DNA from: Rhodospirillales bacterium
GTDB lineage: Bacteria; Pseudomonadota; Alphaproteobacteria; ATCC43930; CGMCC-115725
NCBI GenBank assembly: GCA_019689675.1
Contig: JADGGZ010000004.1
Location: 1-49,666, forward strand
Length of the DNA stretch: 49,666 nucleotides
Reading direction: 5' to 3'
Both the position numbers and the translations under genes were made by a program. Of this stretch, positions 34,699 through 42,702 are shown piece by piece. The notes beneath the pieces were generated by a model that did no database searches, was not told the DNA's origin, and saw only the letters and a list, made by a program, of their open reading frames with translations. How positions within the stretch are numbered: the first letter of the stretch is position 1; every line of letters begins with the position of its first letter.

Positions 34699-35223
34699 TT
34701 AAAGGACGCCCGCGCGCCGGTATTCCTCGGCGTGCGCGACGTAGCGCAACGGGATTTCGGTGATGTAGGCGCGCTCGGCGTCGGTGAGCTCGCGCACGAA
34801 GCGCGCCGGGGCGCCGGCCCAGAGCTGGCCCGACTTCACCCGCTTGCCCGGCGTCACGAGCGCGCCCGCGGCCACCATGGCGCCGCTCTCGACGACCGCG
34901 CCGTCGCTGATGCACGCCTTCATGCCGACGAAGCAGCCGTCCTCGAGCACGCAGGCGTGAATGAGCGCCATGTGCCCGATCGTCACGTTGGCGCCGATGC
35001 GCGTGCCGGGCTTGCCGGTCGACACGTGGACGACCGTGCCGTCCTGCACGTTCGAGTTCTCGCCCACGGTGATGAAGGAGACGTCGCCGCGCAGCGTGCA
35101 GCCGAACCAGATATTGGCGCCGGCCGCCAGCGTCACGTCGCCGACGATTGCCGCGGTCGGCGCGACCCAGGCCGCCGGATCGATGCGCGGCCGCTTGTCG
35201 AGATAGGGGAGGACGAGGCCCAT
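34699..35223 (-). CDS. Gamma-class carbonic anhydrase-like hexapeptide protein
   Basis: A 174-residue left-handed beta-helix protein of the gamma-carbonic anhydrase family (YrdA/PaaY type). Hexapeptide repeats run from VAPTAAIVGDVTLAAGANIW to GALVTPGKRVKSG. Metal-ligand histidines appear in DGTVVHVSTG and in VTIGHMALIHACVLED. The C-terminal helix RELTDAERAYI is typical. It starts 11 bp after the argC stop, with GGAGGA close to the ATG, so the two are cotranscribed. True CO2 hydration is not certain for this subgroup. Confidence 0.9.
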   Translation of the reverse strand: MGLVLPYLDKRPRIDPAAWVAPTAAIVGDVTLAAGANIWFGCTLRGDVSFITVGENSNVQDGTVVHVSTGKPGTRIGANVTIGHMALIHACVLEDGCFVGMKACISDGAVVESGAMVAAGALVTPGKRVKSGQLWAGAPARFVRELTDAERAYITEIPLRYVAHAEEYRRAGVL

Positions 35224-35234
35224 TCCTCCGCCCC

Positions 35235-36287
35235 TTACGGAAAGAGCGGCTCGATCCCGAGCCCCGTCGTCTCGTCGATCCCCAGCATCGCGTTCATGTT
35301 CTGCACCGCCTGGCCCGAGGCGCCCTTGACGAGGTTGTCGATGGCCGAGACGAGGATCGCGCGCCCGCTCACGCGGTCCTTGGAAAGCCCGATGAGGCAG
35401 AGATTGGTGCCGCGCACCTGCCGCGTCGAGGGCAGCATCCCTTCCGGCAGGACGCGCACGAAGGGTTCGTCCTCGTAGGCGCGCTCGAGAGTGCGCCGGA
35501 GATCGCCGAGCGCGGCCCCATTCGCAAGGCGCACGTAGATCGTCGAGAGAATGCCGCGGTTCATCGGCATGAGGTGCGGCGTGAAGTTGACGATGATCGG
35601 CCGCCCGGCGGCCGCCGAAAGACCCTGCTCGATCTCGGGCGCGTGGCGGTGATTGGCGACGCCGTAGGCGTTGATGCCCTCGGCGACCTCGGCGAAGAGG
35701 CTCGTCTGCTTCGCCTCGCGGCCGGCGCCCGTCACGCCCGACTTCGCGTCGATCACGATGTCGTCGGCGTCGATCAGCCCCTTTTCGACGAGCGGCACGA
35801 GCGGGAGCTGCGCCGACGTCGGATAGCAGCCGGGATTGGCGACGAGCCGCGCGTTCCCGATGGCCGCACGCGCGAGCTCGGTAAGGCCGTAGACCGCCTC
35901 CTTCTGCAGTTCGGGCGCGCGGTGCGCATGGCCGTACCACTGCGCGTAGGTCTCGACGTCGGCGAGGCGGAAGTCGGCCGAGAGATCGACGATGCGCAGA
36001 TGCCGCGGCAGCGCCGCGATCACCTCCTGCGTCGTGCCATGCGGAAGGGCGCAGAAGACGAAGTCGATTCCGCTCCAGTCCACCTCGTCGTTCTTGACGA
36101 GACGCGGAAGCCCGCGGCCCCAGAGATGCGGGAAGACCTCCTCGATCGGCTTTCCGGCGGAACGCTCCGCGGTGAGCGCGGCGATCTCGGCCGCCGGATG
36201 CGCGGCGAGGATGCGCAGGAGCTCGGAGCCCGTATAGCCGCTGGCGCCGAGGATCGCGATCCGCACGCTCTTGCCCTTGTCCTTCAT
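35235..36287 (-). CDS. argC: N-acetyl-gamma-glutamyl-phosphate reductase
   Basis: A 350-residue NADPH-dependent enzyme of arginine synthesis that reduces N-acetylglutamyl phosphate to the semialdehyde. The nucleotide loop is ILGASGYTGSELLR, and the catalytic cysteine is Cys154 in VANPGCYPTSAQL. KSGVTGAGR and HRHAPEI complete the active site. The length is normal for the type 1 family. GGAGA precedes the ATG. It lies 76 bp downstream of rpsI, separated by a GC-rich hairpin. Confidence 0.96.
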   Translation of the reverse strand: MKDKGKSVRIAILGASGYTGSELLRILAAHPAAEIAALTAERSAGKPIEEVFPHLWGRGLPRLVKNDEVDWSGIDFVFCALPHGTTQEVIAALPRHLRIVDLSADFRLADVETYAQWYGHAHRAPELQKEAVYGLTELARAAIGNARLVANPGCYPTSAQLPLVPLVEKGLIDADDIVIDAKSGVTGAGREAKQTSLFAEVAEGINAYGVANHRHAPEIEQGLSAAAGRPIIVNFTPHLMPMNRGILSTIYVRLANGAALGDLRRTLERAYEDEPFVRVLPEGMLPSTRQVRGTNLCLIGLSKDRVSGRAILVSAIDNLVKGASGQAVQNMNAMLGIDETTGLGIEPLFP

Positions 36288-36310
36288 GATCCGGTCTCCT
36301 GATGCGCGAA

Positions 36311-36331
36311 GGGCGCCCCGCGGGGGCGCCC
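36311..36331 (-). terminator. GC-rich hairpin after rpsI
   Basis: A perfect 9-bp stem GGGCGCCCC/GGGGCGCCC with a 3-base loop sits between rpsI and argC. On the minus strand only two T residues follow, so it is probably an inefficient terminator that separates ribosomal protein transcription from argC. The opposite strand has a pyrimidine-rich flank. Confidence 0.5.
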
Positions 36332-36363
36332 TCTCTTTCCGTGCCGATCGGTCCCGCGAGCGA

Positions 36364-36867
36364 TCAGCGCTTCGAGAACTGGAAGCTGCGGCGGGCCTTC
36401 GCCTTGCCGTACTTCTTGCGCTCGACGACGCGCGCGTCGCGGGTGAGGAAGCCGCCCTTCTTGAGGATGGGACGCAGCTCCGGCTCGTAATAGGTGAGCG
36501 CCTTCGAGATGCCGTGCCGCACCGCGCCCGCCTGCCCGGAAAGCCCGCCGCCGTTGACGGTGCAGACGACGTCGTACTGCGCCGTCCGGTTGGCGACGAC
36601 GAAGGGCTGGTTCATCAGCATGCGCAGAACCGGACGCGCGAAATAGATCTCGCTGTCGCGTCCGTTCACGGTGATCTTGCCCGAACCCGGCTTCAGCCAG
36701 ACGCGTGCGACCGCGTTCTTCCGCTTGCCGGTGGCGTAGGCCCGGCCCAGCGCATCGAGCTTGCGCTCGTGCTTCGGCGGCTCGCCGGGCTGCGGCGCAG
36801 CGGGCGTCGCCTGCTGCTGCTGCATGCGGGAGCGGAGCTGGGCGAGAGAGGTCTGAAGGTCGGCCAT
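36364..36867 (-). CDS. rpsI: 30S ribosomal protein S9
   Basis: A 167-residue S9. The core begins near residue 42 ([18 protein letters not shown]), includes [20 protein letters not shown], and ends in the basic tail [17 protein letters not shown] that reaches the P-site tRNA. A Gln/Pro-rich N-terminal extension of about 40 residues is usual in Alphaproteobacteria. It starts 4 bp after rplM, the usual L13-S9 operon. Confidence 0.97.
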   Translation of the reverse strand: MADLQTSLAQLRSRMQQQQATPAAPQPGEPPKHERKLDALGRAYATGKRKNAVARVWLKPGSGKITVNGRDSEIYFARPVLRMLMNQPFVVANRTAQYDVVCTVNGGGLSGQAGAVRHGISKALTYYEPELRPILKKGGFLTRDARVVERKKYGKAKARRSFQFSKR

Positions 36868-36871
36868 CGGC

Positions 36872-37333
36872 TCAGCCTCGCTTGTTCTTCGGGTTCATCG
36901 CGGCGACGTCGAGCTTCTCCGGGTTTTGCCCTTCGTGCGGATGGGACGGTCCGGCATAGACCCGCAGGTGGCTCATGATCCGCCGCCCGAGAGGGCCGCG
37001 CGGGATCATCCGCTCGACCGCCTTCTCGATCAGGCGCTCGGGATGCTTGCCGGCGCGGATCGCGCCCTTGGTGCGGCCCTTGATGCCGCCCGGATAGCCG
37101 GTGTGCCAGTAGAAGACGCTCTGGTCCGCCTTGCGGCCGGTCAGCTGCACCTTCTCGGCGTTGACCACGATCACGTGGTCGCCGCAGTCCATGTGCGGCG
37201 TATAGGTCGGCTTGTGCTTGCCGCGCAGCCGCATGGCGACCAGCGAGGCGAGACGCCCGAGCACCAGCCCGTCGGCGTCGATCAAAAGCCACTTCTTCTC
37301 GATGTCGGAAGGCTTGGCGGTATAGGTTTTCAT
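36872..37333 (-). CDS. rplM: 50S ribosomal protein L13
   Basis: A 153-residue L13 with the family's [16 protein letters not shown] start, the [22 protein letters not shown] core and the [20 protein letters not shown] motif. It is the first gene of the rplM-rpsI operon and is preceded by a candidate sigma-70 promoter at 37360-37388. As part of the large subunit it initiates 23S rRNA assembly. Confidence 0.97.
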   Translation of the reverse strand: MKTYTAKPSDIEKKWLLIDADGLVLGRLASLVAMRLRGKHKPTYTPHMDCGDHVIVVNAEKVQLTGRKADQSVFYWHTGYPGGIKGRTKGAIRAGKHPERLIEKAVERMIPRGPLGRRIMSHLRVYAGPSHPHEGQNPEKLDVAAMNPKNKRG

Positions 37334-37359
37334 CGACCGTTCTTTCGCGGGAGCGCGCT

Positions 37360-37388
37360 GATATGCCGGCGCAGCCCCGGAAAGTCAA
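37360..37388 (-). promoter_or_regulatory. Candidate promoter for rplM-rpsI
   Basis: On the minus strand TTGACT (37388-37383) is followed after 17 bases by CATATC (37365-37360), 27 bp before the rplM ATG. The -35 is near consensus and the -10 only half matches. The position is right for the ribosomal operon. The spacer is GC-rich, as in stringently controlled promoters, but that is inference. Confidence 0.4.
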
Positions 37389-37401
37389 GCCTCCGGAGCC
37401 T

Positions 37402-37419
37402 GCGGTAATATGTTACCGC
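37402..37419. repeat. Inverted repeat at thioesterase stop
   Basis: GCGGTAA / TTACCGC, 7-bp perfect arms with a 4-base centre. It overlaps the thioesterase stop codon and lies just upstream of the proposed rplM -35. It could be a protein-binding site for the ribosomal promoter or a weak transcript end. Confidence 0.4.
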
Positions 37420-37829
37420 CCAGGCAGCGCATAGGTCAGCGTGGCGTGCGCGACCATGTCTGGATCGTTCTCGGAGAAGAGCTCGACCTCGCCGAAAGCG
37501 AGGCGGCGGCCGAGCCGGAGCATGCGCCCCTCGGCGATCATCGCGGTCTGGCCGGGCCGGCGCAGGAAGTTCATGGTGAGGTTGCTCGTGACCGACGCCA
37601 CCGCGTCGGGCAGGCGCGAGAGCACGACCGCGTACATCACCATGTCCGCGAACGCCATCATGATCGGGCCGGCGATCGTGCCGCCCTGACGCGTCATGTC
37701 CCCCTTGAACGGCAGGCGGAAACGGGCGCGGCCCTCCTCGAGCTCGAGGATCTCGGCCCCGAACGACGCGGCGAACGGCAACGTCTCGCGCACGATCTCC
37801 TGGAACCGCTCCGACGTGATTCGCGACAT
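37413..37829 (-). CDS. PaaI-type hotdog thioesterase
   Basis: A 138-residue single hotdog domain protein likely to hydrolyse acyl-CoA thioesters. The central helix region TRQGGTIAGPIMMAFADMVM keeps the GG and the catalytic Asp of PaaI enzymes, although the usual His before GG is a Gln here. NFLRRPGQTAMIAEGRMLRLGRRL is the family's second half. It is upstream of rplM on the same strand and divergent from an enoyl-CoA hydratase gene, which fits a role in acyl-CoA turnover. Confidence 0.85.
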   Translation of the reverse strand: MSRITSERFQEIVRETLPFAASFGAEILELEEGRARFRLPFKGDMTRQGGTIAGPIMMAFADMVMYAVVLSRLPDAVASVTSNLTMNFLRRPGQTAMIAEGRMLRLGRRLAFGEVELFSENDPDMVAHATLTYALPGR

Positions 37830-37883
37830 CTTCCCCTCGCCTTCCCTCGCTCCCGCCGCCTAGATTAGGCGACGGAGGTAGAC

Positions 37884-38663
37884 ATGACCGAGAAGATCCT
37901 GCTGCGCAACGACGCCGACGGGATTGCGACGCTGACGCTCAACCGGCCCGAGGCGCGGAACGCGCTCTCCGTCGCGCTCCTCACCGCGCTCGAGGAGGAG
38001 ATCGAGCGGCTGCGCGCCGACCGCTCGGTGAAGGTCGTCGTCATCGCGGGCAACGGACCGGGCTTCTGCGCCGGGCACGATTTGAAGGAGATGCGGGCCA
38101 ACCCGGGCCGGCAGGCCTACGAGGTGCTGTTCACGCAATGCGCGCGCGTGATGACCGGGATCGTGCGGCTGCCGCAGCCTGTGATCGCCCGCGTTCACGG
38201 CGTCGCGGCCGCGGCCGGATGCCAGCTCGTCGCCTCCTGCGACCTCGCGGTCGCCTCCTCCGCCGCGCGCTTTGCGGTGAACGGCATCAATATCGGCCTC
38301 TTCTGCTCGACCCCGATGGTGGCGCTCTCGCGCAACGTGGGGCGGAAGAAGGCTATGGAAATGCTGCTGACCGGCGAGCTGCTCTCGGCCGAGGAGGCCG
38401 AGAAGGCAGGGCTCGTCAACCGCGTGGTCGCCCCCGAAGCGCTCGACGAGGCGGTCTCGACCCTCGCCGCGACCATCGCCGGCAAGCTCGGCGCCGCGGT
38501 CGCGATCGGCAAGGAGGCGTTCTATCGCCAGGCGGAGCTCGGCCTCGACGAGGCCTACCGCTACACGGCCGAGGTGATGACGCGGAACATGCTGCTGCGC
38601 GAGACCGAGGCCGGCATCGACGCGTTCATCGCCAAGCGCCCGATGCCCTGGGCGAAGCCCTAG
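37884..38663 (+). CDS. Enoyl-CoA hydratase/isomerase family protein
   Basis: A 259-residue crotonase-fold protein. The oxyanion-hole segment is GNGPGFCAGHDLKEM, and the second one is VAAAAGCQLVASCDLAVAS. The C-terminal part ends ALDEAVSTLAATIAGK and YTAEVMTRNMLLRE. GGAGG lies five bases before the ATG. The usual second glutamate of true hydratases is not obvious, so it may be an enoyl-CoA hydratase-like enzyme (ECHDC3-like) rather than a beta-oxidation hydratase. Confidence 0.88.
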   Translation: MTEKILLRNDADGIATLTLNRPEARNALSVALLTALEEEIERLRADRSVKVVVIAGNGPGFCAGHDLKEMRANPGRQAYEVLFTQCARVMTGIVRLPQPVIARVHGVAAAAGCQLVASCDLAVASSAARFAVNGINIGLFCSTPMVALSRNVGRKKAMEMLLTGELLSAEEAEKAGLVNRVVAPEALDEAVSTLAATIAGKLGAAVAIGKEAFYRQAELGLDEAYRYTAEVMTRNMLLRETEAGIDAFIAKRPMPWAKP

Positions 38664-38729
38664 CGACTCGGCGCGTCGAGGTTCCCCAGAAGAGACGATC
38701 GTCGACGGACCGCGTTAGCGATTCCCGGA

Positions 38730-38745
38730 GCCGCCTTCGGGCGGC
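38730..38745 (+). terminator. UUCG hairpin after enoyl-CoA hydratase gene
   Basis: GCCGCC/GGCGGC, a 6-bp stem closed by a TTCG tetraloop, located in the 109-bp gap before the transporter gene. There is no T-run, so it is a weak or Rho-aided end, or simply a stable leader hairpin of the next gene. Confidence 0.35.
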
Positions 38746-38772
38746 CCCCGATTGCTGCCCGAAGGTGCGACG

Positions 38773-40674
38773 ATGTCCGCTGCCCTCCGTCCGCCATCGA
38801 CCGACGCGCCCGCGCTCGAAGCCGCCGCCGGCGCGCCCTCGCCGTTCCGGCTGACGGTCGTGGGCGCGATCGTGGTCGCCGCGCTCTATTTCGGGCGCGG
38901 CGTTTTCGTTCCTCTCGCGCTCGCGATCCTTCTCAGCTTCGCGCTGGCGCCGCTCGCGCTGCTGCTGCGCCGCTGGCGCTTCGGCCGCGTCGGCTCGGTG
39001 CTGGTCGCCGTTCTCCTCGCCGTGCTGGTGATCTCGGGCATCGGCGCCGTGATCGGCTCGCAATTCGTCTATCTCGCCGAGGATCTGCCGCGCTACCAGT
39101 ACAACATCATCGAGAAGATCAAGCTGCTGCGCGGCAGCGCGGCCGGCGCCGGTGTCGTCGGGCGCGCCTCCTCGATGCTGAAGAATCTCGGCGAGGAGAT
39201 CGCCGGTGCCAATTCCTCGGAGCCTGGAGCGACAGAAGCGCCGGCCGCCGGGCCGGAGCCCCTGCCCGTCCAGGTCGTCGAGCCGGAGCCGGGGCCGATC
39301 GAGGTGGCGGAGAGGGTCGCAGGGCCCCTTCTTGAGCCGCTCGCGACGGCCGGCATCGTCCTCGTCTTTCTCGTCTTCATCCTTCTGCAGCGCGAGGACC
39401 TCCGCGACCGCTTCATCAGCCTCGCGGGCTCGCGCGACCTGCAGCGGACGACGCGGGCGCTCGACGACGGCGCGCGGCGCCTCAGCCGCTATCTCCTTTT
39501 CCAGACCGCCTTGAACGCCGGTTTCGGAGTCGTCATCGGAATCGGGCTCTGGCTGATCGGGGTTCCGAGCCCGGTGCTCTGGGGCGTGCTGGCGATGGTG
39601 CTGCGCTTCGTTCCCTACATCGGCGCTCCGCTCGCCGCCGCCTTTCCGGCGCTTCTCGCGCTCGCCGTCGATCCGGGCTGGTCGATGGTGCTCTGGACGC
39701 TCGGCCTCTTCGCCGTGGTCGAGCCGATCGTCGGCCAGGTGATCGAGCCCCTGGTCTACGGCCACAGCACCGGCCTCTCGGCCGTCGCGGTCGTGGTCGC
39801 GGCGACGTTCTGGACGCTGCTCTGGGGTCCGGTCGGCCTTCTTCTCTCGACGCCGCTGACGATGTGTCTCGTCGTCCTCGGGCGTCACGTCGAGCATTTC
39901 GAGTTCCTCGACGTGCTGCTCGGCGACACGCCGCCGCTCGCGCCGGAGGAAAGCCTCTACCAGCGCATGCTCGCGCACGATCCGGACGAGGCGGCGGAGC
40001 AGGCCGAGCAGATCCTCAAGGAGCGGAACCTCGTCGGCTTCTACGGCGGCGTCGCCCTTCAGGCGCTCGCGCTCGCGCAGTACGACGTCAATCGCGGCGC
40101 CCTCGACCAGGAGCGCCGTCGGCTCATCCGCGACACCGTTGCCGATCTCTGCGCCGAGCTCGCCGACCACGAGGACGTTCCGCCCGAGGGGCAGGAGCGG
40201 CCCCCGCCTTCCGTCATCGACGCGGACCGGCTGCCGCCCGAGTGGCGCGAGAAGCCGGTGCTCTGCGTTGCGGGACGAGGGCCTCTCGACGAGGCGGCCG
40301 GCCTCCTCCTGGCCGACCTGCTCGAAAGGCACGGGCTGGGCGCGCGCGTCGTTCCGTGCGAGGCCGCGCTTCCGGCCAATCTCGCCGGGCTCGACACGAC
40401 GGGCGTCCAGATCGTCTGCGCCTCCTATCTCGACGCGCGCAGCCTCACCAATGCGCGTTATCTCGTGCGCCGGCTGCGACGACGGATCCCGACGGCGCAC
40501 GTGATCGCCGCGTTCTGGACGATGACGCCGGAGCAGGCATCGCAGCGCAACGCGGCCGCGACGACCGGCGCCGACGAGGTCGTCACCTCGCTCCAGGATG
40601 CGCTCGCGCGCATCCTCGCGCGCGCGGAAAGCGCAGCCGCGGGCTCCGGCGCTGTGCGCAGCGCGGCGGAGTGA
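38773..40674 (+). CDS. AI-2E family transporter with long cytoplasmic C-terminal extension
   Basis: A 633-residue protein. Residues 25-385 are the AI-2E (PerM/YdiK) membrane domain: helices near 30-85, 195-215 and 255-380, with RFVPYIGAPLAAAFPALLAL as the family signature. Usual members have 340-400 residues. Here about 245 more follow: a helical part from DTPPLAPEESLYQRML, then an alpha/beta segment (VLCVAGRGPLDEAAGLLLA to GADEVVTSLQDAL) that resembles a Rossmann or B12-binding-like fold without the DxHxxG cobalamin motif. ATG 38773 has GAAGG seven bases upstream and is preferred to the TTG at 38752. The transported substrate is unknown; family names based on AI-2 should not be taken literally. 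Confidence 0.85.
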   Translation: MSAALRPPSTDAPALEAAAGAPSPFRLTVVGAIVVAALYFGRGVFVPLALAILLSFALAPLALLLRRWRFGRVGSVLVAVLLAVLVISGIGAVIGSQFVYLAEDLPRYQYNIIEKIKLLRGSAAGAGVVGRASSMLKNLGEEIAGANSSEPGATEAPAAGPEPLPVQVVEPEPGPIEVAERVAGPLLEPLATAGIVLVFLVFILLQREDLRDRFISLAGSRDLQRTTRALDDGARRLSRYLLFQTALNAGFGVVIGIGLWLIGVPSPVLWGVLAMVLRFVPYIGAPLAAAFPALLALAVDPGWSMVLWTLGLFAVVEPIVGQVIEPLVYGHSTGLSAVAVVVAATFWTLLWGPVGLLLSTPLTMCLVVLGRHVEHFEFLDVLLGDTPPLAPEESLYQRMLAHDPDEAAEQAEQILKERNLVGFYGGVALQALALAQYDVNRGALDQERRRLIRDTVADLCAELADHEDVPPEGQERPPPSVIDADRLPPEWREKPVLCVAGRGPLDEAAGLLLADLLERHGLGARVVPCEAALPANLAGLDTTGVQIVCASYLDARSLTNARYLVRRLRRRIPTAHVIAAFWTMTPEQASQRNAAATTGADEVVTSLQDALARILARAESAAAGSGAVRSAAE

Positions 40675-40681
40675 CGGGCTC

Positions 40682-42064
40682 TCACACCGGCCAGGGGCGC
40701 TGCGGCGGCCGCAGCTCCTCGTAGGCGCGGGCGAGCCGCAGCACGCCGAGATCGTCGAAGCGGCGTCCCGTGATCTGAAGCCCGATGGGAAGTCCCGACG
40801 ACGTGTAGCCGCAATTGATCGAGAGCGACGGCTGGCCGGACATGTTGAAGGCGACGGTGAAACCGATGTGCTCGAACGGGCGCTGGGGATCGTCGAGCGG
40901 AGAGGCGAGCTCGGCGGGATAGGCCGGCATCGGCGCCGTCGGCGAGAGCACGTAATCGTAGCGGCTGCACGCGGCATTCGCCGCGGCGGCCATCTTGTTC
41001 ATCTGGCTGAAGCCGATGAAGACCTCGCGCGCCGTGTAGCCCGCCGCGGGCTCGGCCCAGGCACGGATGTAAGGCAGCACCTTCGCGCGCCGCTCGGGCG
41101 TCAGCGCCTCGAGATCGAGGAGCGCCCGCATGCGCCAGAAACGGTCGAGCCCGTCCAGCATGTCGCGCGTCAGGAAGGGCGGCATCGTCTCGACCTGCGC
41201 GCCGGCGCCTTCGAAGGCCTTCGCCGCCGCCTCGACCGCCTGCGCCACCTCGGGCTCCGGCGGCAGGCCGACGCCGACATCGAGCAGGAGGCCGAGCCTC
41301 ATGCCTTTCACGTCGCCTTCGAGGCGCTGCCACTCGATCGGCTCGAACGGCACGCTCATGTAGTCGCGCGCATCGGACCGCGCGAGCGCGCTCATCATCA
41401 GCGCCGCGTCCTCGACGCGCCGCGTCATCGGCCCCGCCACGCGCCCGTAATAGGGCGGGTCTACCGGCACACGGCCGAAGCTCGGCTTCAGCCCGACGAG
41501 GCCGCACCAGCCGGCGGGAAGCCGGATCGAGCCCCCGATGTCGGTGCCGACATGGAGCGGCCCGTAGCCCGCCGCTCCGGCCGCGCCCGCCCCGGCGCTC
41601 GATCCGCCCGGGTTCTTCGAAAGGTCCCAGGGATTGCGGGTCAGCGGATGGAAGCTCGAAAGTCCCGAGGACAGCATCCCGTAATCCGGCATCGTCGTCT
41701 TGCCGATGAGGACCGCGCCGGCCTCGCGCAGCCGCGCCGCAGGCGGCGCGTCCTCGGCGGCGGGCACGAGCTCGGTCGCGGCGGTGCCGAGCGGGACAGG
41801 GACGCCGCGCGTGGCGATGTTCTCCTTGATCGTGACCGGGACGCCGTCGAGCGGACCCAGCGCCGCGCCCTCGCGCCAGCGCGCTTCAGAGGCGCGCGCA
41901 GCAGCGCGCGCCCCTTCGGCGTCGACGACGTACATCGCCTTCAGCTCCGGCTCGCGCGCGGCGATCCGCGCGAGCACGGCCTCGACCGCCCCGACCGGCG
42001 ACAAGGCGCGCTTTCGGTACGCGGCCGCGAGCTCGGCGGCCGAGAGATCGGCGATGTCGGTCAT
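40682..42064 (-). CDS. Amidase (amidase signature family)
   Basis: A 460-residue serine amidase with the full Ser-cisSer-Lys triad: Lys80 in PVTIKENIATRG, Ser155 in NPGGSSAGAG and Ser179 in GTDIGGSIRLPA. These enzymes hydrolyse C-N bonds of amides; GatA, by contrast, has partner subunits encoded nearby, which are absent here. It is convergent with the AI-2E transporter (8 bp between stops) and divergent from the CoA-binding gene. The substrate is unknown. Confidence 0.9.
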   Translation of the reverse strand: MTDIADLSAAELAAAYRKRALSPVGAVEAVLARIAAREPELKAMYVVDAEGARAAARASEARWREGAALGPLDGVPVTIKENIATRGVPVPLGTAATELVPAAEDAPPAARLREAGAVLIGKTTMPDYGMLSSGLSSFHPLTRNPWDLSKNPGGSSAGAGAAGAAGYGPLHVGTDIGGSIRLPAGWCGLVGLKPSFGRVPVDPPYYGRVAGPMTRRVEDAALMMSALARSDARDYMSVPFEPIEWQRLEGDVKGMRLGLLLDVGVGLPPEPEVAQAVEAAAKAFEGAGAQVETMPPFLTRDMLDGLDRFWRMRALLDLEALTPERRAKVLPYIRAWAEPAAGYTAREVFIGFSQMNKMAAAANAACSRYDYVLSPTAPMPAYPAELASPLDDPQRPFEHIGFTVAFNMSGQPSLSINCGYTSSGLPIGLQITGRRFDDLGVLRLARAYEELRPPQRPWPV

Positions 42065-42157
42065 GGATTTCTCGTCATTTCGAACGGATCAAGGGTGGAG
42101 CGGGAAAAAGTCGCATCGCTTGACGCACCCCCCGGCAGACAGGGCAAATACCCGGCG

Positions 42158-42697
42158 ATGGATCACGAGCATTACTCCGATGCCTATCTGCGGGAAGTCC
42201 TCGATGGAGTGAAGACGATCGCGATGGTCGGCGCCAGCCCGAACTGGAACCGGCCCTCCTACTTCGCGATGAAATACCTCCAGGGAAAGGGTTACCGCGT
42301 CATTCCGGTGAACCCCGCCGTTGCAGGACAGGAGATCCTCGGCGAGCGCGTCTACGCGAGTCTGCGCGACATTCCGGAAAAGGTCGACATGGTCGACATC
42401 TTTCGGAACTCGGCGGCGGCCGGTCCGATCGTCGACGAGGCGATCGCGATCGGCGCCAGAGTCGTGTGGATGCAGCTCGGGGTGCGCAACGACGAAGCCG
42501 CTGCGCGCGCCGAGGCGGCAGGTCTCAAGGTCGTCATGAACCGCTGTCCCAAGATCGAGTGGTCGCGCCTTCACGGCGAGCTCTCCTGGAGCGGCGTCAA
42601 CTCGGGAATCATTTCCTCCAAGCGCGCCGCTGGCGCGGGCGGCTGGCCGGGCGTTTCCGGCGGCGGCTTTTCCTCCAAACGGCTGAAGAAGGGTTGA
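42158..42697 (+). CDS. CoA-binding domain protein
   Basis: A 179-residue single-domain protein of the YccU/CoA_binding_2 family. The nucleotide loop is TIAMVGASPNWNRPSYFAMKYL, followed by YRVIPVNPAVAGQEILGERVY and VVWMQLGVRNDEAAARAEAAGL, with the conserved cysteine in VVMNRCPKIEW. Six bases separate it from the sulfhydrylase gene, so the two form an operon, as in many Alphaproteobacteria. The exact function is unknown. In the upstream gap (42065-42157) I looked for a SAM riboswitch and found none. Confidence 0.88.
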   Translation: MDHEHYSDAYLREVLDGVKTIAMVGASPNWNRPSYFAMKYLQGKGYRVIPVNPAVAGQEILGERVYASLRDIPEKVDMVDIFRNSAAAGPIVDEAIAIGARVVWMQLGVRNDEAAARAEAAGLKVVMNRCPKIEWSRLHGELSWSGVNSGIISSKRAAGAGGWPGVSGGGFSSKRLKKG

Positions 42698-42702
42698 GAA
42701 GA

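Noticed and set aside
42065-42157. SAM-II type riboswitch before the metY operon
   Set aside because: Such riboswitches are common before met genes in Alphaproteobacteria, but the conserved pseudoknot words are absent from this 93-bp gap.
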